A DNA stretch of 64,000 nt. Origin: Chinchilla lanigera. Taxonomy: Eukaryota; Chordata; Mammalia; Rodentia; Chinchillidae. Positions within the stretch are counted from its first letter, which is position 1. The number at the start of each line of letters is the position of its first letter. Below the pieces are notes generated by a model, which was not told where the DNA came from, did not search any database, and saw nothing but the letters and a program-made list of their open reading frames with translations. Of the stretch, positions 48,938 to 59,154 are shown in pieces. The stretch lies in assembly GCF_000276665.1 (NCBI RefSeq), contig NW_004955423.1, positions 6,726,598 to 6,790,597 on the forward strand. The letters are read 5' to 3'. The position numbers and the translations under genes are program-made.

Positions 48938-49305
48938 TGGGCTGAATTGTATTCCTCCAAAATTCATATGTCAGAGTCCTAACACCTCAGAATGTAACTG
49001 GATTAGGAGGTAAAGTTTTTGAAGAAGCAGTTAGTTAAGATAGGGTGTTAGGGTGGACCCTCGTCTAACATGACTAGTGTTCTTATAAGAAGAGGGCATG
49101 TAGGCAGAGAGACAAGGATGACCATGTGAGGACACAGCAAGAAGGTGGCCTTATGCAAGCCAAAGAGAAAATCCTCAAACAAGCCAAATATACAGATGCC
49201 TTGAACCTGCACCTCAGTCTCCAGAACTGTGAGAAAATAATGTCTCTGGTTTAAGTCACCCAGTCTGTGGTGTCTTGTTGAAGTAGCCCTAACAAACTAA
49301 TACGG
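48938..49305 (+). repeat. MLT1-like MaLR LTR
   Basis: Nearly complete MLT1 order: 'gggctgaattgtattcctcc', 'aaaattcatatgtcagagtc', 'ggattaggaggtaaagtttt', 'gtgttcttataagaagaggg', 'catgtgaggacacagcaaga', 'ctccagaactgtgagaaaat' and 'cacccagtctgtggtgtctt', ending 'caaactaatacgg'. No internal sequence is attached. Confidence 0.9.
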
Positions 49306-49319
49306 TTCCTGACACACTA

Positions 49320-50660
49320 GTCAGCTAACATTTTTTAAACAATGCTGAGAATAAGGAATGAGAATACAATGATGGGCAAGACAAGATCCATGTTTCAGCT
49401 CTTCTAATTATCAAATGATAATCTGACAGAACATACACAGGAAAAGCAACAAATGTAAGGGTAGGTTTTAATCTAGTATGTGCATGACATCTCCAAAATG
49501 CCTCTTTACGCTGATTTTTAAGTTATTTTAAAGATATCAACAGAATATTTCTTACCTTAAAAACCAAAAGTATTCACTGATTCAACTAATGGCCTGCAAA
49601 TACTAACTCAGTTTAAACCTAATCTAAAACCCCGTGGAGTCAAAATGGAGCCAGCGTTGTAGAAGTATTGGTAACTTTCCCTGGATGGCTGGAGACGGCT
49701 TTCATCCATTTGAGGTACGCACATATTTTCCTAACTCCTCTTTAGTACTGTTGTGTATCTCAGTTGAAGTTCATCAGGGTAGGACTGTTTACATCCCAGA
49801 CATCATGAAATGTTACAGGATAAATCTCCCCTTCTCCCAAGCCCGTTGTTAAACCTTTGCAGCACGCCATTGCTCCCATAGCATTGCCCCGTTAACTGGC
49901 CATCTCAAAGGCATTTTTACAAAGTCAATACATGAGACAAAATGTTATAGGGGTAGAGATGGCTATAAAAATATGAGGTAAAAATGATTAAAGTGAAAGA
50001 TTATAATATATTCACTAAATCAGTAGTTCTCAAACTCTTTGACCTGCAACCAAACTACCAGGATATACAGAGTGATGCCAGGGACTTGGAGTTCTATCAA
50101 GTTCCCATGTAACACCACTGCACTCGATTTCCGGTGTGACTATTTCTCTCACCAGAAGTCCAGCTCTTGCGTTTGCCACCTGGTTGAAAAGGAGTGGAGC
50201 TGCTTGGCAGGTACAGCCAATTCCATCAGATTGGCAGCTTTTGATAAAGGAAATCAATGGCAGAGTGTAAATAATTTTTAATCTAAACTTCAGTGAAATG
50301 CTTCCTGGGAACCCACAAACTATACATAGCTCAGAAGGCAGCACTTCTCAATGGCACCCGAGTAGGGAAAGAATACTTTCCAAACACCTTCACCTCGTGC
50401 TCAGCACATTTTACCTGTGTAAAGGATAGTTTGAGTCAGCATCCACAAGATACTGCCTTAGAGCCACTGTGAATTATTTGTTTTGATGGCAGCACCCCCT
50501 TAAGACCTGAGTGCTGGTATTCATATTTGGGTGCCATGAGGCAAACTATGCCCCCCGAAACAAAAAAATACAAGCAGCAAAGTCAGGGAGAATGCCATGA
50601 CAGAACTGTTAAAATTGTTATGCAGTAATGTTGCCTCACAAAACAAAGATAATAAAGTCC
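49320..50660. other. Mostly unique; ancient repeat fragment near 49,320-49,445
   Basis: 'aaacaatgctgagaataagg...gatgggcaagacaagatccatg' in broken form resembles the old repeat with 'gtgctaggaatac ... acaagacaaggtccctgc'. The rest is unassigned; frames at 49,634-50,344 are short and show no domain. Confidence 0.45.
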
Positions 50661-50670
50661 ACTGTGGGAA

Positions 50671-50750
50671 ATCTGGGGATGTAGCCCACTGGTAACATGC
50701 TCAGGGTCATGTGTTCAAGTCCCAGCACTGCAAATAAGTAAATAAATACA
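50671..50750 (+). mobile_element. ID SINE, old copy
   Basis: 'atctggggatgtagcccact', 'ggtaacatgctcagggtcat' and 'gtgttcaagtcccagcactg', followed by an AAATA-rich tail, give a degraded ID head, anticodon-arm region and B box (GTTCAAGTC). Confidence 0.75.
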
Positions 50751-51738
50751 TGAAAAATCCCCTGCATTCATATGCCTTAACCTTTATAATGCTGGAGACC
50801 TGAAATTAGATTACAAATGGTTTCTACAAAACATCAATTGATATTTTTTTTTCAAATTATATTCTCAAACAAAGAGATTAAAATTGAACACAGATTGAAG
50901 TTTGGCTCTTCTATAACTACATATTTACTGAACATTGATGATAACACTGTCAGAAATGAAAAGTCATAGATGATTAATGATCATTCCAAGAAATGATTCT
51001 TGCCAAACAAAACATCAATGAGATTGGAAATAATTCTCATTGACAAAGCATGTGCCTGGTGGGCATTCCAGAGGAATGTGATGGGAATAAACTTGATTGA
51101 ACTTTTAAAAGAGTTTTTACTTGTTCGGTCAGATCTCCCTGCTGAATCCTTCAGTGTCAAAATACTGTTTTGCTTTTCATAACCGCTCTGGGCAACTCCT
51201 CCCCCAATCTGTGTTGTGTGAATTTGAGCACTTTGTTGTGTCCTGGATTGCTCCAGAAATGTTTGGGCTATAATCCTGAAAAAAAGCTTCTGCTCACCCA
51301 TGTCTTTTGTGAGAATTTTAACCAAAGAAAGAAAAGAAAGAAAAGAAGTTAACCTCAAAAGCGAACTTCAGAACCACTGCAAACATGGAAGCCATGCGCA
51401 TACCAGGCTGTCAGCATTTCCTCAAGAGGCTGTGTGTGGGCTTCTCGGCTCTTGGATGATAATCTGGAAATAATGAAGAATTCTTTTTAGGCATTTTATT
51501 GTACTAAATATCTAATAAAAGTTAGCATTACAAAGGTTAATACAATGTTAATTGTAAGTTAAAACAATAATATGATACCATTTCTTTCAACCACAAACTG
51601 GCAAAAAAACTTGTAAAAGTAAGAAATAGGATTTGGTAAGGAAATAGTGAAATGATTGAACCCTCAGATACCAGTTTGTGGATGTATAAATTGATGTTTA
51701 GAGGACAACTTCGCACTGTCTATTCAAAAATCCAAATA

Positions 51739-51831
51739 TAGGGGGCTGGGGATTTAGCTCAGCGGCACAGCTCCTGCCTGGCAAGCACAAGGTCGTGAGT
51801 TAAATTCTTGGTACCAGAAAAAAAATAAAAT
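51739..51831 (+). mobile_element. ID SINE, first of two at one site
   Basis: GGGGGCTGGGGATTTAGCTC head with intact A box (TAGCTCAGCGG), but a damaged B box (gttaaattc). The A/T tail ends 'aaaaataaaat'. The 12-bp target duplication aaaatccaaata is exact (51,727-51,738 and 51,832-51,843). Confidence 0.93.
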
Positions 51832-51854
51832 AAAATCCAAATACACCTATCCAA

Positions 51855-51970
51855 GGGGCTGGGGATTTAGCTCAGCGGCAAAAGCGCCTGCCTGGCAAGT
51901 GCAAGGTCGTGAGTTCGGTTCCCGGTACCGGAGAAAAAAAAACAAAAACAAACAAACAAACAAAAAAAAA
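51855..51970 (+). mobile_element. ID SINE, second of two at one site, well preserved
   Basis: GGGGCTGGGGATTTAGCTCA head, A box TAGCTCAGCGG, 'ggtcgtgagttcggttcccg' around the B box, then an A-rich tail with CAAA units. The exact 17-bp duplication caaatacacctatccaa flanks it (51,838-51,854 and 51,971-51,987). Its left duplication overlaps the right duplication of the first ID, so this is the later insertion. It is the best-preserved ID in the window. Confidence 0.95.
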
Positions 51971-52014
51971 CAAATACACCTATCCAAGAGGCAGCAAATG
52001 TATATGAGTTTCAC

Positions 52015-52210
52015 ACAGACTCTGGACTCAAAGAATTTGAGTTCTAATCCTGGCATTACCTCTCACAAGACCTCAAAAAAGTTCCTTAATCTCTCTGAGC
52101 TGAAATTTATCAATAGCAAAATGAAGATTATCATAAAATCTATATCTCACAGGCTGGTTTATAAAGTGTGTATAATAGAGCCTGGAGTATAAGAAGCATC
52201 AGGTAATCTA
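52015..52210 (+). repeat. MIR SINE
   Basis: MIR order is clear: 'cagactctggactcaaagaa', 'tttgagttctaatcctggca', 'cctcacaagacctc'-like text, 'ccttaatctctctgagctga', 'aatagcaaaatgaagattat', and the tail 'agagcctggagtataagaag'. Confidence 0.8.
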
Positions 52211-52483
52211 AAACCCAATTCTAGGGAAACATTCTACAAAACTTAGTCAAGTGTCTAAATTCAGTGCAACTCTGCTTCTCAGAGTATATCAGTGGGAACT
52301 AACTGTAGATGTCTGTCACTGAGAAAAAAGTAAATAAATGCTGATAACATCTGTGGGGTTGCATAGTTTACAGCCTTTTAAAGAATGAAGTAGAACTACA
52401 TGTGCCCTATGAACAATGTATTTTTGAGTACAAAAACAAATTATGAAACTATGTTCGGTATAATCTCATTATTATAAAAGCAA

Positions 52484-52485
<2 letters not shown>

Positions 52486-52517
<32 letters not shown>
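52486..52517. repeat. (TG)n microsatellite
   Basis: About 16 uninterrupted TG units. Confidence 0.97.
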
Positions 52518-52518
<1 letters not shown>

Positions 52519-52882
52519 CTGTGAAGGTACATGACATACTTAAAAGTGATTACCTCTAAAGTATGAGGTCAGAACTGGGGAGAAGAAATGTTCAGTTGTT
52601 ACTTTGTATACTTCTCTATTGTCTGAGCCTTTGTAAGTAAACTTGAATTACTTGTACATTAAAAAAATATTTTCAACTATTAATCTGAGCATAGTCTAGA
52701 TTTAAATAGTTATATTTTCTCTTTTTTAAGACTCAGAGTAGTAGCCACAGGGTGAATATTGCTGTTATCGCTGACATAGGTGATCAGCCAGAAAATGAAA
52801 CTGCAGATCATTTAATGTTTTGGCCACTGAGATCTACGTCAGTGTAAATGCTAGAAACACTTAAGAGATAAGCTTTCTTTGA

Positions 52883-54617
52883 TATCCCTTGCTCTTGAAT
52901 AGGAAGAACCAACATAGTGAAAATGACAATACTCCCCAAACTGCTGTACAGATGTAATGCAATCCCAATCAAAATACCATTAGCATACCTCACAGATCTA
53001 GAGAAAACATTCCTAAAATTTATTTGAAACCAAAAGACACCTAGAATAGCAAAAACAATTTTGGACAACAAAGGCAAATCAGGGGACATCACAATCCCAC
53101 ACCTGAAATTATACTACAAAGCTACTGTGATAAAATCAGCATGGTATTGGAAAAAACAGGCCTGAGGATCGTGGAACAGAATAGAATATGCAAATGTAAC
53201 CTTAAACACACTCAGCCACCATATCTTTGACAAAGGAGCCAAACATGTTCCCTGGAAGAAAGACAATCTCTTTAATAAATGAGGCTGGAGAAATTCACTT
53301 TCCACATGCCAAAGCCCCATGTCTATCACCATGCACTAAATGGATCAAAGATCAAATATTAAAATAGAAAGACTAAATCTACTGGAAGAGAGTATAAGTA
53401 GAAATCTCAAAGACATGGTGTAGGCAGAGACTTCACGAACAAAGCACAGACTATAAAGGAAATATTACAAAGAATTAGCAAATAAGATCTCATCTCATTA
53501 CAAAGCTTTTGCACAACAAAAGAAACCACCAACAGAGTGAAAAGACAGCCCACAAAGTGGGAAAAATTATAGCAAATTGTCCCTCAGACAAAGGACTTAT
53601 ATCTATCTAGAACATATAAAGAATTGAAAAAAAAAATCAGATCCCTAAAATTCAAAGGCCCATCCACAAATGGGCATCTAAAATGAATACACACGTTTCA
53701 GATAAAGAAATACAAATGGCAAATAAATACATGAAAAAATGTTCAACATCATTGGTCATTTGAGAGATGCAAATTAAAACAACACTGAGATTCCATCTCA
53801 GCCCAGAAAGAATGACTATCACCAAAAACTCAACCAATAACAAATGTTGGAGGGGCTGTGGAGAAGAAGGAACCCTCTTCCACTGTTAGTGGGAGCATAG
53901 ACTGGTACAACCACTATGGAAATCAATGTGAAGATTCCTTTAAAAACTAGGATTAGAGGGCTCATTTGATCCAGCTATTCCCCTTCTGGTTATCTTCCTA
54001 GAAGAATTAAAAACATCATACAACAGCAATATATGTGCACCCATGTTTATAGCAACACAATTTGTAATAGCTAAATCTTGGAAACAGCCCAAATGCCCAT
54101 CAACCAAGAAATGGATAAAGAACATTTTTTTATATAATGGAGTACTACTCAGTCATAAAGAAGACTAAACTGGAGACTTTTATAGGTAAATGAGTGCAGC
54201 TCAAGACCATACTCATAGATGAAATAAATCAGACCCATATGTGTAAACACTGTATTGTTTCACTAGTGTGGGAAACTGAGCAAGTAAATAAGATCCTAAA
54301 TGTACAATAGATATTGTGAATTGGAAAGAAACTGTTCAAAAGGAAAGATAAACTGTGATAGGGGAAAGGAGAAAGGAAGAAAAGAAAACAGAAAAAATTC
54401 ATTTATATACAGGATAGTTAAGATAGTTATACAGCTAGTTTCTCTTAGTTTGTTGAAAAGTTTGGGCTAATATTGTTTGGACAAGATATCATGCCTATAT
54501 TTTGTACTCTGAGTAACTACTACAAGGACAACAATATGCAATGTATTAATTACTGTAACTCTCCACTAACCTGTTTTGAAACTCTTTTATTTTTATTTTT
54601 TTCTCTTTAAAATAAAA
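52883..54617 (+). mobile_element. 5'-truncated L1, plus strand
   Basis: Starts in ORF2 at 'atatcccttgctcttgaata', the same point in ORF2 as position 1,580 of the upstream L1. It runs through the 'NKWFLKFIW'-like, GGITIPD-equivalent (53,075) and 'KDSLFNK' (53,265) parts to the ORF2 end near 54,200, then a purine-rich 3' UTR and the end 'ctttaaaataaaaaag'. Target duplications aagagataagctttctttg (52,864-52,882) and aagaaataagctttccttg (54,618-54,636) differ at two of 19 positions. Frames are broken by small indels and stops. The minus-strand frames here are antisense shadows. Confidence 0.95.
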
Positions 54618-54636
54618 AAGAAATAAGCTTTCCTTG

Positions 54637-54998
54637 TACAACATAGAAGAATAATGAGATCAATCACTCACAGATCTAGGCCTACCAGGTCGTGAAGAAA
54701 AACAAGCTTTAAAATATTTCAAAGGTGAGGTTATGTTAAAAAATCATAGTTTCAAATTGTGAAGCCAGAAACATCTGCTATTTTAGTTTTTATTGTCTTA
54801 GGGAAAGCACAGTACAGTACCTAAAGGAAAACCAAAAGCAGAGTTAACACCCTCAACAGCCAGTACTTTCATTTAATACCAATACTTTGCTTTGTCAAAT
54901 TATCTTTCAAGATACTGCCTGACTGAAGCACTTCTGCCATTAGGGTAGGGTATCTCTATGTTTAGTCCGTGGATTTGAGAAATGCTAACGTTGACGGA
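54637..54998. other. Unique sequence, no gene seen
   Basis: AT-rich, with no recognised repeat or frame of interest. Confidence 0.5.
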
Positions 54999-54999
54999 G

Positions 55000-55095
55000 G
55001 GACCAAGGGGATATCTCAATGGTTAAGTACTTGCTTAACATGCACAGTGCCCTGAGCTCAATCTCTAGCACAGCAAAACAAACAAGCAAACAATT
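55000..55095 (+). mobile_element. ID SINE, old copy
   Basis: 'accaaggggatatctcaatg', 'gttaagtacttgcttaacat' and 'cctgagctcaatctctagca', then a CAAA-rich tail: a degraded ID head, middle and B box (gctcaatct). Confidence 0.75.
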
Positions 55096-55259
55096 CCACT
55101 TGAAAGAGGACTTGGAGATCATCTAGCTCAGTGTTCTCATTTTGTAGACAGGGACACTGAGTTCTGGAAAGATCATAGGACTTTGTAAAAACAAAAGCAA
55201 ACCACAACTCAGGCTAAGTGACCATCAGTATGGTGTACCTTCTAATACTTTGCTTTCCT

Positions 55260-55960
55260 TGTGTTTTTTGTTTTAATGCAATGGCTAAAAGTATGTGCAT
55301 AGTTAAATATATATATATATGATAAAAATATAATATAATATAACATAATGTAAAACACTTAAGTACCTAGTGAAGAGTTTCCATCCTATCCCTCTACTCC
55401 CAGTTCCAGCTCTTCCCCTCTGGTATACCCACTGTTCCCAGTTTTTTGGATAGTCTTTCAGAAATCTGTGAATTTCTAAGCGAGTGTGTAGGTGTGTCTG
55501 TATATATGCTTGTGTCCATGTATGTAGCATAGTGTGTACATTCTGCTTGTTTCTTTGTTTTCACATATACATGTCATAGAAATTATTCTTTATAAACTTT
55601 CTATGTCCCATTGCTCTTAATAGCTGCACAATAGTAAATTGTATAATACATCAGAATTTATCTCATCAGTCTCCTGTTGATAGATATTCAGATCATTTCC
55701 AGTCTTCCACATTACAAACGTGCGGCTACCAGTGAATATTCCCACAGATGCATCTTTGAACATTTGGGGAAGTATGTGTAGAGTATATACCAGATAAATT
55801 CTTTATGAGAGGTGAATTATTTTTGTGAATGAATGCCTAACAGTATTTACTTTTTGTAAACATTGCCAAATTTTTCTCCAAATAAGTTTATTAATTCACC
55901 CTTCCATTAAGTGAGTGTAGGAGCCTAGCATTTACTTTACATTATGCCTAGAATAGTCAT
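55260..55960 (-). repeat. Old L1M 3' region, reverse orientation
   Basis: Reversed L1M pattern in order: 'ccactgttcccagttttttg', 'gcttgtttctttgttttcac', 'aatagctgcacaatagtaaa', 'ctcctgttgatagatattca', 'gatcatttccagtcttccac', 'attacaaacgtgcggctacc' and 'attgccaaatttttctccaa'. A TA-rich low-complexity run lies at 55,308-55,350. Confidence 0.75.
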
Positions 55961-56630
55961 TACTTAGAGTTTTATTTAAGTGGTATTCCTCATCTAGTAA
56001 AGATAAGTTGCCTGAAGACAGAAACCAGTTTGATTTCAATGCTCATGACCATTGCTATAGTCATCCATTCAACAAGTATTGACTGCACTAACGATTAAAA
56101 TACAATTCTACTTCTTATCATGGTAGGCCAATTATCTCAGATTAAACTCCCCACTGCAAAAAGGTAAAACAAGGGGGAGCAAAACATTTTTTTTAAATCC
56201 AAACCTTCCAAAAGTACCAAAGAATAAAAAAGTTCCCAGTTAAAGTCCTGGAGAAAATAGGAGTTCTGTATTCAATTCTATTTGCCCTAGTGACATTTTC
56301 CTGTCTGGAAAAAAAAAAAAAAAAAAAAAAAAAAACTGTGAAACTGTTTTTGCTTTGAAGAGTTTTTTAGGGCAAAGGAAACAAGGCTCAAAGCCCAGAG
56401 TTCACCAAGGTTGGAGACACAGGTAAGCCACCTACCACTGTAGAACCCACCCAGGTTATTACCTAAAGTTAAGGGTAAACCAAAAGTAAATGAACCTCTC
56501 AAAAGCTGTCAGTCAGCTTCTCATAATCTGACTCATTTAGAAATATTAATGCTTTAACTTGGATTAAAATAGTACTACATTGGCAGCTTTTCCAGATAAC
56601 TGGCAAAAACTAATTAAAATATACTTTTCA
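55961..56630. other. Unique sequence with a 27-A run
   Basis: No gene recognised. The A run at 56,309-56,335 has no SINE body upstream on either strand. Confidence 0.5.
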
Positions 56631-57117
56631 ACTACTATTATCTTATGTCTCAAAGTATTCCTAAAAAAAAAATTATCAAATACATTTTACAGCACACAAA
56701 GAAAATGAGATAAACAGGAAAAAAAGTCACCTTACCCTTAGTAAGAACCAGCCAACAAAGACTTCATATACTGAAATTACCAAATATTAACTATAAACAA
56801 CTCTGTTTCCTGACTCAAAGAAGAAAGAAAATCCAAACCTAAAATTTTCAGGAAGAAATTGGGAAAAATGATAAAATTTTGAAAATTAAAAATATAATAA
56901 CAAATTAATAATTAATTGAGTAAGTTTAATGGCATATTAGACATAGCTGAAGAGAGAATTATTGAACAGGAAAACAAGTCAAAATGAACTTTCCACACTG
57001 TAGCATACAAACCAAAAAAATGGCAGAAAGGAGAACAGGATATATGGGAAAGTATAGTGCATGTTTAATTGCAAATTTAGCAACTAAAGAACAGGAAATA
57101 AGGAAGAACAAGAAATA

Positions 57118-57291
57118 TTTACATTTTTATGGCTAAAATAACAAAATTTTCCAGAACCATAACATTTAAGAAAACAAGCAGACTCAAATGCAACAAGGAA
57201 AGAAAAAAACCTATTCCTAAACATATCACTTGTGATATTACAGAATACTGAAGAAAAAGTAAAAATTTTAAAAGTAACTACAGAAAAAAGA
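57118..57291 (+). repeat. Direct repeat, copy 1
   Basis: About 170 bases from 'ttacatttttatggctaaaa' to 'aagtaactacagaaaaaa'. They recur at 57,759-57,930 with a period of 639-641 bases and an estimated 90% or better identity by eye. It belongs to the old L1M/HAL1 fragment. Confidence 0.92.
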
Positions 57292-57535
57292 CAGATTTAT
57301 TTCTTCAAGGAAGCAATACATTTCTAAAGTACAAAATGAAAACCAAAGAGAGAATATATTTTCAAGGTTTTTCTGAAAACATAAACTTTCATAGAATTTT
57401 ATACCCAGAAAAGTATCTGTCAAGCATGAAAGTAAAATACGGACATTTTCAGAGAAATGAAAGTGGAAATAATTCATAGCCAGCAGACTAAGGTTGAGGA
57501 TCACAGATACGAGAGAGATTAAAAACTAAAAATGT

Positions 57536-57700
57536 ACCAGGCATGATGGTGCACACCTATAATCCCAGCAGTAGGGAGGCTGAGGCTGGAGGATCACTGC
57601 AAGTTGGAGACCAGCCTGGGCTACAAAGTGAGCTCAAGGCCAGCCTGAACTACATAGTAAGACCCTATCTCAGAAAGACCAAACAAAACAAAACAAACAA
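57536..57700 (+). mobile_element. B1 SINE with internal duplication
   Basis: 'accaggcatgatggtgcaca', 'cctataatcccagcagtagg', 'gaggctgaggctggaggatc', then two tandem 'ggccagcctg' modules ('accagcctgggctacaaagt' and 'ggccagcctgaactacatag'), the rodent B1 duplication. CAAAA-type tail. Exact 15-bp duplication aaaaactaaaaatgt at 57,521-57,535 and 57,701-57,715. Confidence 0.95.
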
Positions 57701-57758
57701 AAAAACTAAAAATGTGACAAATATGTGGGTAAATGTAGACACTATCTCTAATATGAAT

Positions 57759-57930
57759 GTCTTACATTTATGACTAAAATAACATAATTTTCCAGAACCA
57801 TAAAATTTAAGAAAACAAGAAGACTCAAATGCAACAAGGAAAGAAAAAACCTACTCCTAAATGTATCACTGCGATATTATAAAATACTGAAGAAAAAGTA
57901 AAAATTTTAAAAGTAGCTACAGAAAAAAAA
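57759..57930 (+). repeat. Direct repeat, copy 2
   Basis: Second copy of the 57,118-57,291 segment, from 'cttacatttatgactaaaat' to 'aagtagctacagaaaaaa'. Its first 40 bases recur once more at 59,581-59,621. Confidence 0.92.
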
Positions 57931-58628
57931 CTCTTACAGAGTTTAAAATATATAGAATTAAAATTCATGGCAATGACATGTAACCCACCATAAGTAGGAG
58001 GTTGAAAGGGGAAGATCAGTTAAATTATTTTAAAGTCTTTGTATTAATTCTAGAAAAGACTATAACAAGTATTAATTAATATTTGACTTCACTAAGCAGT
58101 GTGGAATGCTGTAAGTTCTAAGGTAACCCTTAAAAGAACAGAAAAGAATATATGATTCCTAAATTAACAGAGGGGGGAAAGTGAAGTTAATTAAAAAATT
58201 AGTCCCAAAAAGTCAAGAGAAGTGAAAAAAATATGCTTGATTTTTAACACAAATATATCACTAGTTACATTAAATATAAATAGCTTAAATGCTACAAACA
58301 AAGCACAAAGATTGTTATGATAGATCGTAAAAGAGTTAAGTTGAATTAAATTTATGGAACACATATGTAAAATATAATAATACAAAAATTGAAGTGAAAG
58401 TTTGAGAAAATAAGCCATACAAATATTGAAAGCAAGAACATGTCACTATACTAATAGACAAAATACACTTTAAGTAACAACTTTGTCACCAAAGTTTTAT
58501 GTTGGGGAAGAGATGAAAAATACAAATGTAAATAAGGGCTCACTGTCTATGATTATTTTACAGTGAGATAAGTCTTAGGAGGAGAAATATATAAGAAATG
58601 CTTTGATGATACAAAAATACAGAAGACA

Positions 58629-59145
58629 AAAAGAAAAAAAGGAAGGATATATATATATATAATGAATAGCTTGGATAACTGTACTGCTGATGTCTGATGG
58701 TATATTGAAAGGAACAGTTAATGCTTAAAATTTTTTATGTTCTGACCAATTTTGCATACTATAGCCGATAATCTGAGCAACTGATTTGAAGACAACAATA
58801 TGCAATGGAACAACCATTGGTGAGTTCCTACCATCTTGTCTAATGAAACTCTGTATTATCTCTAATATTTTATCTAATAATTATTTTATTATTCTCTTTA
58901 ATGGTTTGAAGAAACTTCCATTCTTACATCTGGAAATCTGAGCAATGTAGTTGAAGATAACAATATGTAATATAACAACCACTGTTAATTCCTGTCATTT
59001 TGTTTTGAAACCCTATATCATTTTTAAAGTTCCTGCTTTGTTTTGTTTATGTTTGTGATGTTGGTATGCTGGTATTGTTCTTTTTATTCTTTCTTTCTTT
59101 TACTACTCTTTTTAAAATAAAAAAATAAATTTTTTTTAAAAATAA
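58629..59145 (+). mobile_element. L1 3' UTR-only copy
   Basis: Collinear with the 3' UTR of the minus-strand L1 at 32.2-32.7 kb: purine/TA tract, 'agcttggataactg', 'attgaaaggaacagttaatg', 'gaccaattttgcatac', two AACAATATG modules (58,794 and 58,959) and a terminal 'ctctttttaaaataaaaaaa'. No ORF2 remains, so it is severely 5'-truncated. A short probable target duplication agaagaca lies at 58,621-58,628 and 59,146-59,153. Confidence 0.85.
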
Positions 59146-59154
59146 AGAAGACAG

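Larger units (their letters stand above)
56640..58620 (+). repeat. Old L1M/HAL1-type LINE fragment
   Basis: A-rich plus strand. 'catagaattttatacccaga' near 57,391 and 'ggacattttcagagaaatga' match the HAL1/L1M ORF1-downstream pattern. 'ctatactaatagacaaaata' near 58,448 matches the 'atatTAATatcagacaaaatagactttaa' point of L1M. Frames are closed. It contains a later B1 (57,536-57,700) and an internal 640-bp-period duplication. Confidence 0.7.

Noticed and set aside
51322..51347. AAAG repeats as a CRISPR-like or structured array
   Set aside because: Simple low-complexity purine repeat without spacers; CRISPR arrays are not expected in a mammalian genome and none is seen.
56309..56335. 27-A run as the tail of a processed pseudogene or SINE
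   Set aside because: No SINE body, coding remnant or target duplication is visible on either side.
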